In this document: positions 23,946 to 38,546 of the stretch, piece after piece
Layout: each line of letters opens with the position of its first letter
Numbering within the stretch: position 1 is the stretch's first letter
From: Brachypodius melanocephalos
Taxonomy: Eukaryota > Chordata > Aves > Passeriformes > Pycnonotidae
Reading direction: 5' to 3'
DNA: 64,000 nucleotides
NCBI GenBank assembly: GCA_013398615.1
Contig: VZSR01001854.1
Span: 10,404,063-10,468,062 of the forward strand
Made by a program: the position numbers and the translations under genes
The notes under the pieces: model-generated
What the model was told of the DNA's origin: nothing
Database searches by the model: none
What the model saw: the letters and a program-made list of their open reading frames with translations, nothing else

Positions 23946-26900
23946 ACTGAACTCTGTAATACAGATACAGTCCAAAAGACAGAAAGCGCAAAAAATATCC
24001 AATAATTTCATAATGGTTTTGTTTCTTCCTTAAGGTTTTCAGTAAAATATCCTGGTCTTTGTAGCAGTGAGTGGTTTGTGAGACGGCAAAAACCTGGATG
24101 AGATTGAGAATTTCAAATTGAAATGTCAAAGCAGAAAAGGTACCTCAATGCATTAGGTTAAACATTATCCCATCCCTCTCAATGGCATTTTTACTGTCTA
24201 TAGCCTCTTTCCTGTCTCAAATGATGACTTCTTTTTAATTTGAATTGTAGACAGTTGATTTTTTTCCAGTAAAGGGAGTCCAGTTGCATCATTCAAGGTA
24301 AAAGTGTTCATTAGGGGACAAAGGTTTTGTCAGGTGATGTACAGTGGGCATCAAAACATCTAAGAGCAAACTCTGGTTATAACCCAATGTTCTTAAATCA
24401 GTTCCAAACTCTGACAGTGCATAATAAGGAAATGGGTAAGAACAGTAATACAACAAAGCATGTTCAATAAGTTGGGTGGTTCAAGAGCCTGGGTGGATTA
24501 CTCCTAGAAGAATACTTTAAAAATGTGTTTACTAATATTTTGTAGGAGTCTTGTGGTCTGTTTATGCACAGAATTGAAGAAATTGGTCTTGAACCACTGT
24601 TCATTGGCTGCTTGCTAATTCTGTGCTATTCATAGATGCAGAACAAGTTTTGATGTTGACTGGAGTCAAAGCAGGTAAGCTGAACAACTTTTCCCTGAGA
24701 TTCATGGCATCTTAGTGAGTAACTTGTAATTTCTGTGACCCCTTTCTTTCTCTTCTTCACCAAGCCCTGCCTGTTTTATTGAAGTCATGCTAAAACTAAT
24801 TTTGATTATCTTTCTCTTTTTAAAATATGAGTCAAAGGTACCATCAGAAGGGCTTTTTTGTACAACTTGGAAATACAAGTCCATTCTGAGGAAACATGTA
24901 CAGCTATGCAAGTGGATGTTAATTTCCACATCTTCTAGAGACAGCTATGATATTTTGTCTAAGAAGATGGCAGCTGAATCTCCCACCAGATATCCTGTTC
25001 CTTCAAATGCTTTCTTTCTATTTTCAAAATGGAGCTCAATACTCTCAGATGATGCATATGAGAGAAACATGGAGAAAGGGGTGCATGAGAGGAAATTTGG
25101 CAAAAGCTTTTTTACATTTAAGTATCACATTCTTGCATGACCTGATTATATAGTCACAGAAATATTGTCAGAAAACTGCCTAAAAAGAAGGTCAAAAAAA
25201 GCAAATAATTTCTTGTTGTGGGTGAGACAGGTACAGAGCCACAAGTGGAATTTTTTGTGCAACTTGGTAAAAGTAGTCTGCAAGTACATGTTGCAAGTAG
25301 TTCTGCAAAAAAGAACATCCATACTTGCTCCAAATACACATTTAGCATCTAAAAATAAATCCTTTTCAATTTTGGTGTGTGAAAACTTCTCTCTAGCTTT
25401 CTTTCCAATTGTGCTCCTAGGATAACATTGCTTCTTGTTCAATCTTTTTCACTTAAAGCACAGTCCATAATATATATCCATAGACTACAGTTCTCAGATC
25501 CCCAGACCTTTACAAAAACCTTTTCTTCCTAAAACAAGGTTGTAGATTTTTCAGTGAGGCCTTTGCCTGTGACAAATTTGAGCTGCCAAATCAGATCATG
25601 ACAGGTCCAGGAAATCATGCAGAGCTTTAAATATTGAGTCATTTCTTTTACTTATCCATTCCTGTAATAAATCATATGTGCTGAAACTCCCAGGGGAAAA
25701 ATGGAGGGAATGTCAGCCACATTGTCTGAAGTCTTCCACAAGGTTAAAAGCATCTGAGGCAGGTTGTAATGACAAGTTTTGTCAATACTGCTATGGCACT
25801 TAAGAAAAACCCATGGAATATACACATCTAGCACATAAGCCTTGTGTTTTTCCAGGGATAATTTATCTCTATTTTTGAGAGTACTTCTACATTAGCAAAA
25901 GATTGGTTTTGTTAATGTGATCTACAACCGAGAATGTTACATGACACTTTATCACCAATGATGTATTAACTGGAGACTGTAACCTGAAAATAATGAACAC
26001 AGGAGTATAACTCCACTACCATGTCATAAACTCTGGAATCTATTTTACTTTTCTCTGCAAGAATTTAGTGGTTCGTGAATTTAATTGCTATGCACTGGTT
26101 AGGCCTACATTTTATTTAACCTTTCTCACATTTTTATCTTCATTGACTGCTTCCTGTGTTTTAATACCAACAGAAACTATGTAATCCACACAAATATTTC
26201 CATTAGAATCTCCTTCTTAGAGGAACTGTGGACAATTACACCTTCTGGTAAGGCAGATACTCATTGTTAGAATAATGTCTGTTGTCACTGGAGCACAAAA
26301 GAATCTGTGTGGCTCATGAATTGAGGCAGATTCAAAAAGGTTTTTGATCGCATTGTAGTTTTGTAATGTTCATATTAATTTTTTTTCCATCACCTAAGAT
26401 CAGAAGCAGATCAATTTCAATAAACTCATTGATACATGGAATAAGGTTAGAGTCAAATCTCATTTCTCTTTCTTTCTTAACTTTTTTTTTATTTATTTCT
26501 GATAGGATTTTTTCTGTTATTATGTTTTCTTTTGCAAGGTCCTTTATACTTTTTCTGAGTGCTGTTACCCAACGAAACAATCTTTAATTCACAAAGCATA
26601 TCTAGCACTTTTTCTTGTGGTTTATTCTTCTTCTCCCTTCTTTTACAGAAAGCTTTGGACCTGTTCAACATAGAAGAGTTCAGTGGTGAAAAGTCTGTAG
26701 ATGCCTAGTGATGATACAGCTCAGCTGTTTTGTGATCTTAGACAAAATTTTCTTCTGCTCAATTGCCATACTGCAGACATCTCACACTGAGAAAATTAAT
26801 ACTTATGACTAGGAATAATATGATTCTTGGTATCCAGATGTACTTCATGAAGGGAAGTAATTCATTACTAAAAAAAATTATTACTTCAGCTTCACCCCAA

Positions 26901-27126
26901 GGGTCTACTCCTTCTTAGGCCATCTAAGAAAAATTATGTTTCCTAATAATAGTGACGTTAGGGATGCCTGATCCTTTTCATTTCTAGGAGCTTTAAATGT
27001 TATTTTAGCAGCTTTGAATACACTGGATTTTTCTTTTCCCTTTTGAATTAGGCAGGTCATTCTAGCTTGCTAGAAAATTAAATTGCAATAATATGTCATA
27101 ACAATATCTTTCCCAGTTCTTTTCTG
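23946..27126. other. Unique AT-rich DNA
   Basis: Nothing is recognised. Paired opposite-strand frames at 24,787-25,140, 25,146-25,442 and 26,332-26,671 look like chance frames. No splice-flanked exon is supported. Confidence 0.5.
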
Positions 27127-27207
27127 GTTTTGTGGGGTTTTTTTTTTTGGGGGGGGGGATTTTTTGTTTGTTTGTTTTTGTTTTTGTTTTTGTTTTTGGG
27201 GGGTGGT
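27127..27207. repeat. G/T-rich low-complexity tract with a G10 run
   Basis: T12 then G10, followed by GTTT and GTTTTT units. Simple sequence. Confidence 0.9.
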
Positions 27208-29324
27208 TCTTAAACGTTGAATCACAGAAACTTCTTATTTTCTTACTTCTGAAAATACAGCACTGCTATTACATATTATTTTAAAAATTGAAGCCTCATA
27301 GTAGAAGGCTGTTGGAAACCAGTGCAGGCATAACACAGGTCACAACATAGAAACGTTGCTGCAAGGTATGCACTCTTGTGTGGGGTTTTTTTTTCAAATA
27401 CTGAGAAAGGAAACAATGATAATCACAGAGAGTGAAGCATGTTTTAGTGTAGGTGAGAGATAATGAAGCTTTGCATTGGCTTTGCCATAGCATGTTATTC
27501 CTTCTGGGGGATTGGTGTGTGATTATAATTGCACCCCATGAGAAATGGTTTCAAGCTTGCAATCTAGTTTGTTTTGTGTTTGTCATTTTGCAGCTATAAT
27601 TTTCAGAGGCTGTGTGTTTCCTGTGACTGTTACACTTAGAATAAATTACATAGGTGAAGAGAGATGCACTGTCAGTGCTCCGTGAAGAGTAATTTGCCTG
27701 GTATGGGCTCACAAGGCATTATCTTACAATGTTACAATTAATCAAGTACCTTTTGGCAAGTTAGTGTCAGCTGCAGAGCAAAAGACTTCTGTCACACCAT
27801 GACTTGCTAAGTCCTCATTAGCTGTATAATAACCTTTAAAATTGCAGGGGCAGACTGACATTACTTAAAAAAAAATGTAGGTTCTACCCCTGTGTGCACA
27901 TGCTCAGCTGAGAAGACCCAGTCAATTCTATAAATAGGTACTTTGCAGTATTAAGAAAAGATTCATAATCTGGCCCCTTAATTCTTAGATTTTTGTCCTT
28001 AAAGGCATGGTTGTTCACGAACTGCAAATTTCATTTCTCTTGTTTAAGAATATTTAAGTGCTTATTGGTGCAGAACAGCAAATTACTGAATGAAGTAATT
28101 GTAAAAATATACCTGTTTTTTACAAGAGAGAGTGGTTTCATGACTCACCCACACTTTAAATGACTGAATAGTGTACAGTAATACGTACTGAAGTCTGATT
28201 TCAGCTCAGTATACCACAGATTACATCTGGCCTGGGGTACATACCCCACAACAAACCCGGGAGGGGTATTGACACCAGATACAAAGTGGTAAAAATCAAT
28301 CACACCACAAAATAAATTCCCCTTAAGTTAATAGTAAGAGCAAACAGATTCTGCATCTGCATCTGAATAACACATCTGAAAGAGATGCACAGGATAAAAA
28401 AACCTGCATTAGAAAAATCACTGCCAGTGCTTCCTTCTTTTCTTGAGCAGAGAGAAGTGGCAATCACGCTGCAAGCTTTGAGCGCCACGGCTTAGTCTTT
28501 GCTCTCTCTTTGATTTGGATGCTTTCATTTTCTCATGCACAAGTAAAAGCACCTTGAGGGGATCTAAGAGACAAATTAAGGCCTCTTTATGGGAAGAAAT
28601 GTTCAAGATTCTGAAAACATGGTCTTCTGAGGAATTGAAAATTGGATCTCAAGAACAGACGTGTAGGAAATCAGAAGATATTTACAAAAACCTTTTTCAG
28701 TAATTTTGTCTGGTTGTCAGTTAATCACTAGAAGAATGTCTAATTTTGCTTTCCAGGTGCTCTCTAAAGGGACAAAGAAAAAAACTAAAAAGAAGAACAG
28801 TGTATTTTGTGAAGAGGAAAATGAGTAAATTAAATCACAGTGAGGTATGTGCACCTAGTATTTATTTTCTAATTCTCTTACATGCATCTGTGATAGCTCT
28901 TTCTTCTTAATGAGCTTCATCTTTCCTCTTGGATCGTATCATAGCTATCAATAGGAATTTCCCAGTGCAGCATGCGGGTCACTTGTAAGAGGTATGAAGG
29001 GTGGCACTCAGACCACCTGTGGGGTAGGACTAGAGATTGACCAGGACAGAATTCTGCTACTTCACCTGAGGGGAGATGAGCTGTAACTTCCTTTCCACAC
29101 CCACTTCAGACTCACCCTTATGCTGTGTGGGTGAATCTGTGTGAGAGTGCCTGGGAGCTTCCCTCATTGTCTTTGAGGAGATGATGCTGCAGCTCAATAA
29201 CACCACAACAACTGTGGGAGCTCTGACATTGAAGATGACTTGACATATTTTAGCAGGATTTTCACATAAATGTTTCAATTTTCAGTTCAACTCAACCTTT
29301 CTAACAACAAGAACATCATAAGGG

Positions 29325-29327
<3 letters not shown>
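27208..29327. other. Unique DNA
   Basis: No gene or repeat is recognised. The block 27,590-27,880 is balanced in composition and lacks simple repeats, unlike most of the window (see findings). Confidence 0.5.
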
Positions 29328-29364
<37 letters not shown>

Positions 29365-29380
29365 CAAAAAAAAAAAAAAA
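29328..29380. repeat. (CA)n microsatellite with A15 tail
   Basis: About 19 CA units with one G interruption, then a run of A. Confidence 0.97.
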
Positions 29381-32300
29381 GCAGTTAACACCACAGTGCA
29401 ATTCATAAACACTGTATAAAGCTATTTTCTGAAATGCCTCTTTCTGTAGATAAAAATAACCCAGGTCTATCCTGAAAGTCTAAACACCAGAGGTCAACTA
29501 AAAGGAATTCAAATATAATTCCCTTATTATATGCTTTTAAGACTGTTGTCTATATCATAGATTTTAATGTTTGCAGTGTTGATTCTGCAGTATTATTAAC
29601 TCTCAACATCATCGGGAGGTGAAGAGGTAAAGCAGGAATTGAGTGAAAGAGAAAAGGGATTGAGGGAGGAAACAGTGTTAGTATTCCTAAAGCATGACAA
29701 TCAAATAGCCAAGAGAGATCTCTCCAGAGATCACAACCTTGGTATATTTATTTTCTTCAAGTTTATATGTTGGAAATTGAGGTAGAAATGAATTAAGTAC
29801 AGGGGCAAGACAGGTTAGCAAAAAGAGCATAGGTCATCACTGACAGAAAGTATCTAGAATATTTTCAACTACTTTTCCACACCTGTTTCTAAGAAGAGAA
29901 TGTATTTAAATATCTATGTTCAATTTCCAGTCTGGAGAACAAATAAGTATATATTAATGGCTGCTTTTTCTCTTTTCTTTCTTGTATTCAATACTTTTCC
30001 GACGAGTCATTTGTTTTTCGTTTTTTTTTTCATCAGCCCAAAACAAATGTGTGACTCTTATACAATTGTTAGTTAAACAATTATTGCAAAATTTTCATTT
30101 TTCATGACATAACATCTGTATTTTTCTTTGTTTTAGGAATCATTTGCTTGTTTGTCTTTTGTTCTCTCTTTTTAACTCTGATAACAGATGGTGTTTCACT
30201 CACCAGAGGACTAAATTCAGAAAAGTTTCTCTGATATAATGTCAGTATAAATTCCAGAGTATATTTAATAAATAGAATTGTTCGTTTTTCATCACAAAAA
30301 ATCTACAGAAGGAAAGAGTAGGGAATTACAAAGTATCAGGTGAGAAACTGTGTTTGCATTCAAGTTATGTAGCTAATGTGATTTCTCTCATAAATAAGAG
30401 CTAAAAACTTAAAAATCTCTACAGTTAATGAGCTAATGGATGCGAGGCCCCCCCATGGCATACAAACAAGTCAATGTGATGTTACCAGTGATGTGAAGTT
30501 ATCTTTGAGTTGTGAGGAATTTTTTAATCTTTCTATGCATAGAGGATTTGTTCTGTATACAATACAAATCACATAACAAATGGCTTGCACTACCTAGATT
30601 TATGCAGGAGTTTTTAGTTCCTGCTGTCAAAGCTAAAAACTGTGGCAATCATGGGAATTTTATCACTGATCCTGTGATTCTGTGATCAACTCTTTTGGAT
30701 GTCTTAATCCTTTTGCAAATTTTTCTGACTTTTTCTGACTCTGTGGAGTTTGGGGTTTTTTTCCATGAATAAAATAGAGGTGATGAGTACATGCTCATCT
30801 CACAACAATTGTAGATTAACAGATTTGTTAATTGGATTTAACTCAATTTGGAAAGTCTGATGTGTTCACTGTTGTGTTGGCCACAAAATCTGTGGACTTT
30901 TTCAGAATGTAGCAGAGATGGAAATTGCCCACTTTTTGTACATTATGTGACACGTGATATGATTACTGAAGCATTTCAAATTCTGTCCTGAAGTTTTCTT
31001 GTGCATTGATGGTTTTTTGTGTTATTTCAATGTAGGTATTAGTAAAAAGATTCTGACAATTCTATCTCAGTAGAGGCAAACCAAAGACACACATACACAA
31101 GAAAACACACACACACACACAATAAAAACAAAACAACAATAAAAAACCCACCAAAAAATTAGATCATTACTTCATTTGTAGAAAACTTTGTATCACTGAT
31201 TTAGCCATGAAATTATATTGAAACCTCATGTCACTGTACAACAGAGCAAGACTATATACTTTGCTTGCGAGATGCTCTCAGGATGAGCCTGGCTTTTTCA
31301 CATACTCTGATGAAAGAGTCTGCACCACACCTCACCTCTGTCTGGACTAACTTTGTATCTGATCAAGCTGAGCTGTAGTGGCCAGTGCTCTGTATCACAA
31401 TGGTCAGTCTTCTCCTTTGACTCCTTTCACCTGCTGAGAGTAGCTAGGAAGGACTTGCCTATGTAAAAGACTGAAGATCACTTTTAGCCCCTTACCATTC
31501 TGAAGAGATTTTAATTTCACTCTTGTCCTTTACTTGACATTTTTTCCATTCCTACTGCATCAGAAAAATAGGGGGTTTTTCCCTTTTTTTTTTTTTTTTC
31601 CTGTTTTGTACTTACTCCAAAAACACTGGACTTTGAAATGAACTTTTCAGATCCTAATGCTATAGGAGCTCCTTATGTGTGGATTAAAAGTAATATTAAT
31701 TTTATTCACAATAGAATATGTTGCAGAAGGCTGGAAGGTTTAATTGAGATTAGGTTAACTCAGAGACTGAGAAGTGTCAACAAATTATGCAGGAATATTT
31801 TCTCAGTGTAGAGTACCCTGGCTTTGGTCTGAATATTGTTTGCATCCCTAAACTGCAAATCTTATGTTTACATAAGATCCTTCAGAAAGTTTAAATCCCT
31901 TTACTGATTCAGGACTATCCACAGTATTCACACTGAGAGAATACCATGAAAACATACTTGCTGCATGTTCTAACAGGCTGGTGACTTTAAAAGAGCACAG
32001 AAGAAATCCATGGATTGAGAAGAATGTCTAAATATATCTTGATGCTGCAGAAGCAACTTTTAGGTATTTAGACGATAATGAATAAAATGTGCCATCCTTA
32101 ATGGTGTCATGTTTTTCAATGTCTTTCTGACTGTAAATGTGCAGGGAAAGAGGATATGTATGGTTAAATTTTCCAAGAAGGCAGGAAAAGGCTGATGTGC
32201 CTGTACCAATGACACACACAAACTCTAGTTTATATTTATGTTATTAAACCATACCTGTGCTTTCTACCTACATTTTGTGTAGGTAGTACTCAGTCTTAAA

Positions 32301-35300
32301 TATTCTTTGTCTCTTCCATACAGCTACTGTAGATAAAATAAAAAAAGCTTCATAGAAAATTTGAATTAACTAGACATAGTTACAGGTAAAAGGGGGATAG
32401 TATAGAGCTAAAGCAAAAGAAGCCTGAGAAAATCCTCTTGGATTTAAATACAATTACATCAGAACTCAACTCAGATAGTGACTTTTCAATATGCCATTGT
32501 TGGTCAAGGTCATTGTTCTCACAGATTAGATAGATATTATCAGGAAACATATTTTAAAATTGATATGCCTTATTAAAATATTAAAAGCTGAAGATAAAAT
32601 TCCAGCAACTGGAAGTCAAAAGTGAAATAGTTCTAGAGAACTGTAAGTATTTCATATTCTAAGCACATATAAGAAAAATAGGACAGCAGGAATGCAATGC
32701 AGAGAAGAAAACACACAATAGATTTGCCATCTAATTTTTACTTAGATCTGATATAATTTAACCATTTTGTTTTAAAGCCAATAATTAAAGTACAGCAAAA
32801 TAAATTGCTATATTTATTCTGTTGCCATTTTCTGCAAATCAATATCTTGGCACTGCAAAGTGGTGAAAATCTCAAATTCCCTTGATTCCACCATGACCAG
32901 AAAGCAGCCCCCACTTACATCAGTGATTGCCAGTCCATTAAATGTTTTCATGCAGTGCTCCTGAACCTAGACAAACCAGAGGCTGAACTCAGCATCAAGG
33001 TGAAATTCTCTCCATCGGATTGTCTAAATAGGCAGCTGCCTCTTGTGAGAAAAGAAGTCTTAAAAAAACATTCCTACATGTCCAAGACAGATTTGTATGT
33101 TTTCAAATAATGATTTATCAAAAAAAGACAGCTTTCAAGGTCTATGCCATATCAAAGAATGGATGACTGTTTTGAGATCTCCTAATTGTTTTTGTCAGTT
33201 CTGGGGCAGTTGTGAGCCTGCATGTTACTGCATCTGAAGAAGGGACAGTAGACTGGAAACAGTATTTTACTGATTTCTGATCCTGGATTTTTATAGGGCC
33301 TGAATAGATGGAAAGCTGTTGGTTTCCGGACTGAAGCTAGGAATGGTAATATTTTATAAGTGTCTTTACCAAGCTAGAAAGATAAATGCAGCCATTCAAA
33401 TGATCTTATAAGCATCACATAGGCTTTGCACGGTATTCTAGATGGGAAGAAAGACACTCATGGGGTGCTAGAACAGGCTCCAATTGTTTTATCTCAAAAT
33501 GTAGATTCTCAGTCAAGTAGTGAATTTCATTTTAATGGTGGAAAGATACAAATTAGGGAGAGTGCATGACATAATGGTTATGAAAAGCAACTCTTCTGGA
33601 AAATGTAGGATGTCATACGAGTAATAAAAAAACCCAATCTGATCTGCTGCAGCATTAGTCATATTATTATCATAAAAAGAGTGGTTACTCTTAGTGTGGT
33701 GGAAACTACAGGAGATCTTAATCTCTTTAAGCAGGTTTATGGGACTTCAGCAAATTTGTGTAATGCATAATTTCCTGGAGGAGGATAACTAAAAATAGAA
33801 TTGTTTTGTAAAATTCTTTTCCAGTAGTCCTCTTCAGTTTTGGTACTTCTGATTTTCTGTTCAATAACAAGATACCATTTAATGATTGCAGGAGAAATAT
33901 AATTTTTTTTTTAGGTAAACACAAAGAAAACTGTTCTCCTTTTTTAAAATTTACTTGAACTAGCTATCTTCCATCAATATCTTTTTTTTTTTTTTCAGTA
34001 AAACTGCAAACAGTCAAAATCAAGTATTCACTTGCCACTACCCTCCTCAAGTAAAATATTTCTTGTGACTTGTGGGATATTGGCACATTGGCTGTTGCAA
34101 CACTACTTCATATTGACTACATTTGAGTGAATAATTCACAAAGGATATAGTATTCCTCTGAGTTAGTTTCTTGCCCTTCTGCAACATGTCCATATCCCTG
34201 TCGTTCAGATGTATTTTTCATCTGAATACATTTTAATATATCCATATGCAATTGAGCACCTTCACTCTGAATAAGTAATTGAAAGATGACCTGCAGACAC
34301 TCTTGAAGACTTGAAGAGACCGGTCTTAAGGCTTTGATTTGCTCATTATGTGGTCATGGGAGCACTTACCTACTAGCTGATCAATGACTTAGTCCCCTGT
34401 TTTTCCACTAAGCCAGCTTCAGAAAACACAAGTTTTTAATTAAAATGTAGAACTGCGCTTTCTCACTTAACATTGCCCTGTTTCTTTATTATGAATTCAA
34501 TGGGCCAAGAGTTTGTGAAGCAACCCAAGGACCAAATTCAAGGACTTTCTTAGATTCATAGACTTAACCTGCCTTTTCATGAAATGGTCCAACTCCAGTA
34601 GGTGTTTAAAATATATCCCTAGGTTTAAAATATACAAATTGAACCACTGATTTAAAGTAAGAATATCTCTGTTTTTCCTGTTTCTCACTATGCAGCTAAA
34701 ACTACTTTTTCTCAAAAGCACCTGTTTCTTCCATCAAATTTAATACAATTCTAGTCTTCCATTCTATGCACTAAATAAGCTAAAATGTTGGGGTAAGCCA
34801 GCATAATTGTGGAAATTAGACATTGCTCAATAGCTGGAAATTCAGAAGTATCAGAAAAAATATATGATAGGAAAAAAACAGTGTTCAGAGCAATACTTGT
34901 TTTGTATTTTCAACAGCAATCTTCTTGTTTTCCTAGTTTGATTCATCTTGGTAAAAAATGGGGGCATTTTATAGAAAGCATTCCTTGTTTGAATACTGTT
35001 TTTTAGCCTGAAACAAAACCCTGGGACAGTGTCAAGCCAACACTCACTGTGAGGGCAAAATTGACAATCTCACTTCTCTTTGGCTTTAAAACAGAATAGA
35101 CTTGCAGCCGTCTATGGGGGAAAGGAATACTTTTTTTCTTAGATAGAAATTCTCTTTTCATAGACTGAGAGAGCACTCTATAAGAGAGGTGAATCTACCA
35201 GAGGTCAAGTAAAGTGTGATATGAACAACTACTGTTTTTGATTTTCTGAAATATGCTTCCATAAGTGCTAACAGAAAGTTTTCTTGACTTAAAGTGTTTT

Positions 35301-35668
35301 ACTACATCTATCAGCCCTTCCTTTGAGTAGTGAGACACTACAACTGTATTCTTTACAGGTATAAAAAGTATTAAACTACTTAAATCTTTTACAAAATCAG
35401 CTCTAAACGTCTGTTTTAATAGTGCTAGCCTTTGACTCCTCTAGTCTTCAATATGCATTTACTTTCAAGTTCCACTTGGTGCTTTACAAGCTGCATTCAT
35501 ATTCCTACCTTTTGACTGAGAGTGTGTGATTTACACACCACACATTTTTTCTGCACTTCCCTGGTGAGTCAGTAGGCTTATTTTCTGCCAAGTGACCATT
35601 TTCTTTAAGAGCAAACAAAATGGAAAAGTTCTTTAATGAAATAAATATTGACAACTGAACCCAAAAAA
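29381..35668. other. Unique AT-rich DNA with small simple repeats
   Basis: No transposon or gene is recognised across about 6.3 kb. Simple repeats include (CA)8 at 31,105-31,120 and T runs at about 31,584-31,599 and 33,981-33,995. Two TTTTTCTGAC units sit in tandem near 30,720. All open frames here are under 75 codons. Confidence 0.55.
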
Positions 35669-35730
35669 CGAACAAACAAACAAAAACCCCAAACAAACAA
35701 ACAAACAAACAAATAAATAAATAAATAAAA
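35669..35730. repeat. (CAAA)n / (TAAA)n simple repeat
   Basis: Repeated AAAC units passing into AAAT units. The phenylalanine/valine/cysteine-rich minus-strand frame over it (35,505-35,762) is a composition artefact. Confidence 0.95.
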
Positions 35731-38489
35731 CTGCTACCAGATGAAGCCTGACAATTTCTCAAGGCTTATTTAGAGAACAAATTATCCTCCATTAGTGAAA
35801 AAAAATACCAGCCCCAGTTTTAGTGCTTTCTTAGAAACTTCCTCTCCCAAAGTGAACCCAGAAAATGACACCATTCCATCCAGACATAATTGTATCAAAG
35901 GTCTCAGCACTCGATTTCATCTCTCCCACTTTTGACTATTCAAACCTGTAGCACCTTTAGGCAACTCTTTTACTCGAGTCAAATCTCCAAAAGGAAATGT
36001 CAATATCTCCAAATGCTCAAAACATTGCAGGGCAGGATTTGGGTCCCTCCTCAGCATGTCACCTGGATGTCTATTTGCTCGAGTTTGGTGGTAAATTTTT
36101 TGGAAGCATGGAGAAAGACAGATCTTCCATTCAGTCAATGTTCAAGTCAAGTGTAAGACTTATTCCTATTGGTTATTTAGTTATGAAATGACCACAACCT
36201 CCTATCTCATTTTCTAAAAGGTTAGGAAAGATCTTCAAGCCTTATATTACATTTATCACGGTAAAAAATGATACAAATTAAAAAGATACAATAAGCAACT
36301 TACAGAAATGGCAACCTTTCACCCTGCATCTCATGTTAACTTATGTGTTGTTTCACACAGTTTTAGGAATCTGCTTTATTTAATTTACTCTAACATTAAA
36401 TAACTCATACATTTTCTTATATTTATTCAGAAATGCCAACAGCATTTCTGTTTTGAACCAGATTTGAATATTTCTTATTTCCACTGAAGATGGTAATGAC
36501 TATCTTATGGTTTTATATGAAGCTTTGTTTTATTTAAATCACCCTGAGATGAGAAAAGAATTGTGGAATTTAGTGCATACAGTTTCACTAAAGGCAAAAA
36601 TCTTTTTTGTTATGTCCTTTCTCAAATATATGAGGAAAAAAATTGAGGTGTCTATCTGAAGAAACAAAGGGATGCAGTACAATCCTTTCAGCTCTCTCCT
36701 TATAAAGAAATGGTAGGTTTTCAGTATTTTTTTCAACTCTAATATACGTTTGCATCTTTTCTGTTTATTTATAATGACAAAGATAGGTAAATAAAGGATA
36801 ACTGGATATAATTGTTGAATTTATAGCATATTGAAAACTAGCATACACTGTGGTTTAGCAAATTATTTGTTATTTATGAAGTCCCAGTTTTCTGCGAACA
36901 TAGAAATTCGATAATTATTGCTGTCACTATTTGATATTTCTATGCAATTTGCTTTAATTTAGAGGAATTTGAGAGTTTTGGTTGCATTTAGAAAGTGATA
37001 GATGCTTACTAGCTATTCCTCTGTGTTTATGCTATTGGATATTTTATTAAAATCAGTAGGAATCTATCCTTTTATATATTTCAAATCTTTTTAAAAATGC
37101 CTGATTAAACTGATAGTATCTTCCTCCCAATTTTCTCAGCCCATCTATATTTATATTATATTAAATTGCACAATATTAGACTATATTTTTATTTATTAGT
37201 TATTTGTTGAGAAGGAGCATAATTGGCAATCACTACTGACAGAACTTTCTCTTTGATTTTTTAGCTATAAAGGCCTTTCAGATATTTAGTAGGGGAGATT
37301 CTTCATTCACAGAATGATTCTACTCCTGCTGTGTTCCTGGCTTTGACTGTGGGATCTGACAGGTCTTCTCAGCTTTGGGGTCTACAACAATGATCCCTTA
37401 TCCCCACAGGAGCATGAGGTTTGGGCTGGCATTCCAAAGTTAGGACTACACTCTGGGATGCACTTCAGCTTTTCTTTTTCAACTGGTGAATGATGGGAAA
37501 TTTTTTTCACGATCCTCCTTCTTAACTGCGTAAGTCAATTGCATTTTCTACAATATGTATAAGTGGCTTCTCAGAAAGCTGTGGAAAAGCTATGAGCCAT
37601 TTCCTTTTGGAGCGACACTTAAATAGACAAGTACTGCAGGAAGGAAAAACCTGAATTCTAACTTTGAAACTTATACATGAAGGACAATAAATGCTCACAC
37701 AATTAATGAGGCGTGCTTCACTGATGGCTTTGATATAAGGCTTATAAAACTGTCAAAAATTATTCAAAGAGTATTTTTTACAAGAAGACCATGACCTAAA
37801 CCACACATAATGTGTTAGGTTTAATAGACATTCTACACCTCAGTTATCAAAGGAACTATAAATAAACTTAAAGTTTATTGTCTAAACTTGCTGTATAGGA
37901 AACTGACTTGACTCCAAAATAAACTCATGAAAGGAAAGATATAACATAATTTGGAATATAATTTTATAAGAGACAAATGAAATATTGAGTTGATTCACTG
38001 AAAAGACATCTATATGTTCATGAAGGTGTTTACTACTATTTTATACTTAGGCATATAAAAAATGTGTGTCATAAATCATAATAAAATTCTAGCTAACAAG
38101 CTAAGAAGCTAATTGAAATAATGCAAAACAAATTTGCAACAATTTCTCAATATTGTTCTTAATCTGTTTGAAAATTTGAGTATATAAACGAGGGCAGGAG
38201 GTAGATCACTTTGTCAGCTCTCGTTTCTTTCCTGACACCTTGAGATCTAATGTCATATTGAACAGCTCTCTCAGGTTATAATGACAGAAAAAGATCAATA
38301 AATCCACCTCTCCAAACAGCCACAGATCGATTCAGACAAATATTCAGGCAAGTCATCCAGTAATTCTACTCCTACTTCATTCATGAATAAAGAAATAGGA
38401 TGTGTATCAGCATGCTCCTGTAATACAGACATCAGTTATGTTTCCTGATCTAATAATTTGATCTAATATTCAGGGAGATCTTAGGAAAC
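35731..38489. other. Unique AT-rich DNA
   Basis: No repeat or gene is recognised. Overlapping frames at 35,890-36,191 on both strands have no motif. Confidence 0.5.
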
Positions 38490-38546
38490 ACATTTACTTT
38501 GCTACATTTACTTTGCTTTTCTAGATATATTTATATATCTAGAAAA
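38490..38546. repeat. 14-bp tandem duplication abutting a 30-bp palindrome
   Basis: ACATTTACTTTGCT occurs at 38,490-38,503 and is repeated exactly at 38,504-38,517. At 38,517-38,530 the arm TTTTCTAGATATAT begins; after a 2-base centre, ATATATCTAGAAAA at 38,533-38,546 is its exact reverse complement. The two structures share one base. No known transposon is recognised around them. Confidence 0.85.

Noticed and set aside
30683..30705. CR1-like tail GATCCTGTGATTCTGTGATC
   Set aside because: The DNA upstream has no CR1 3' UTR similarity, so a tail of about 20 bp alone is not enough.
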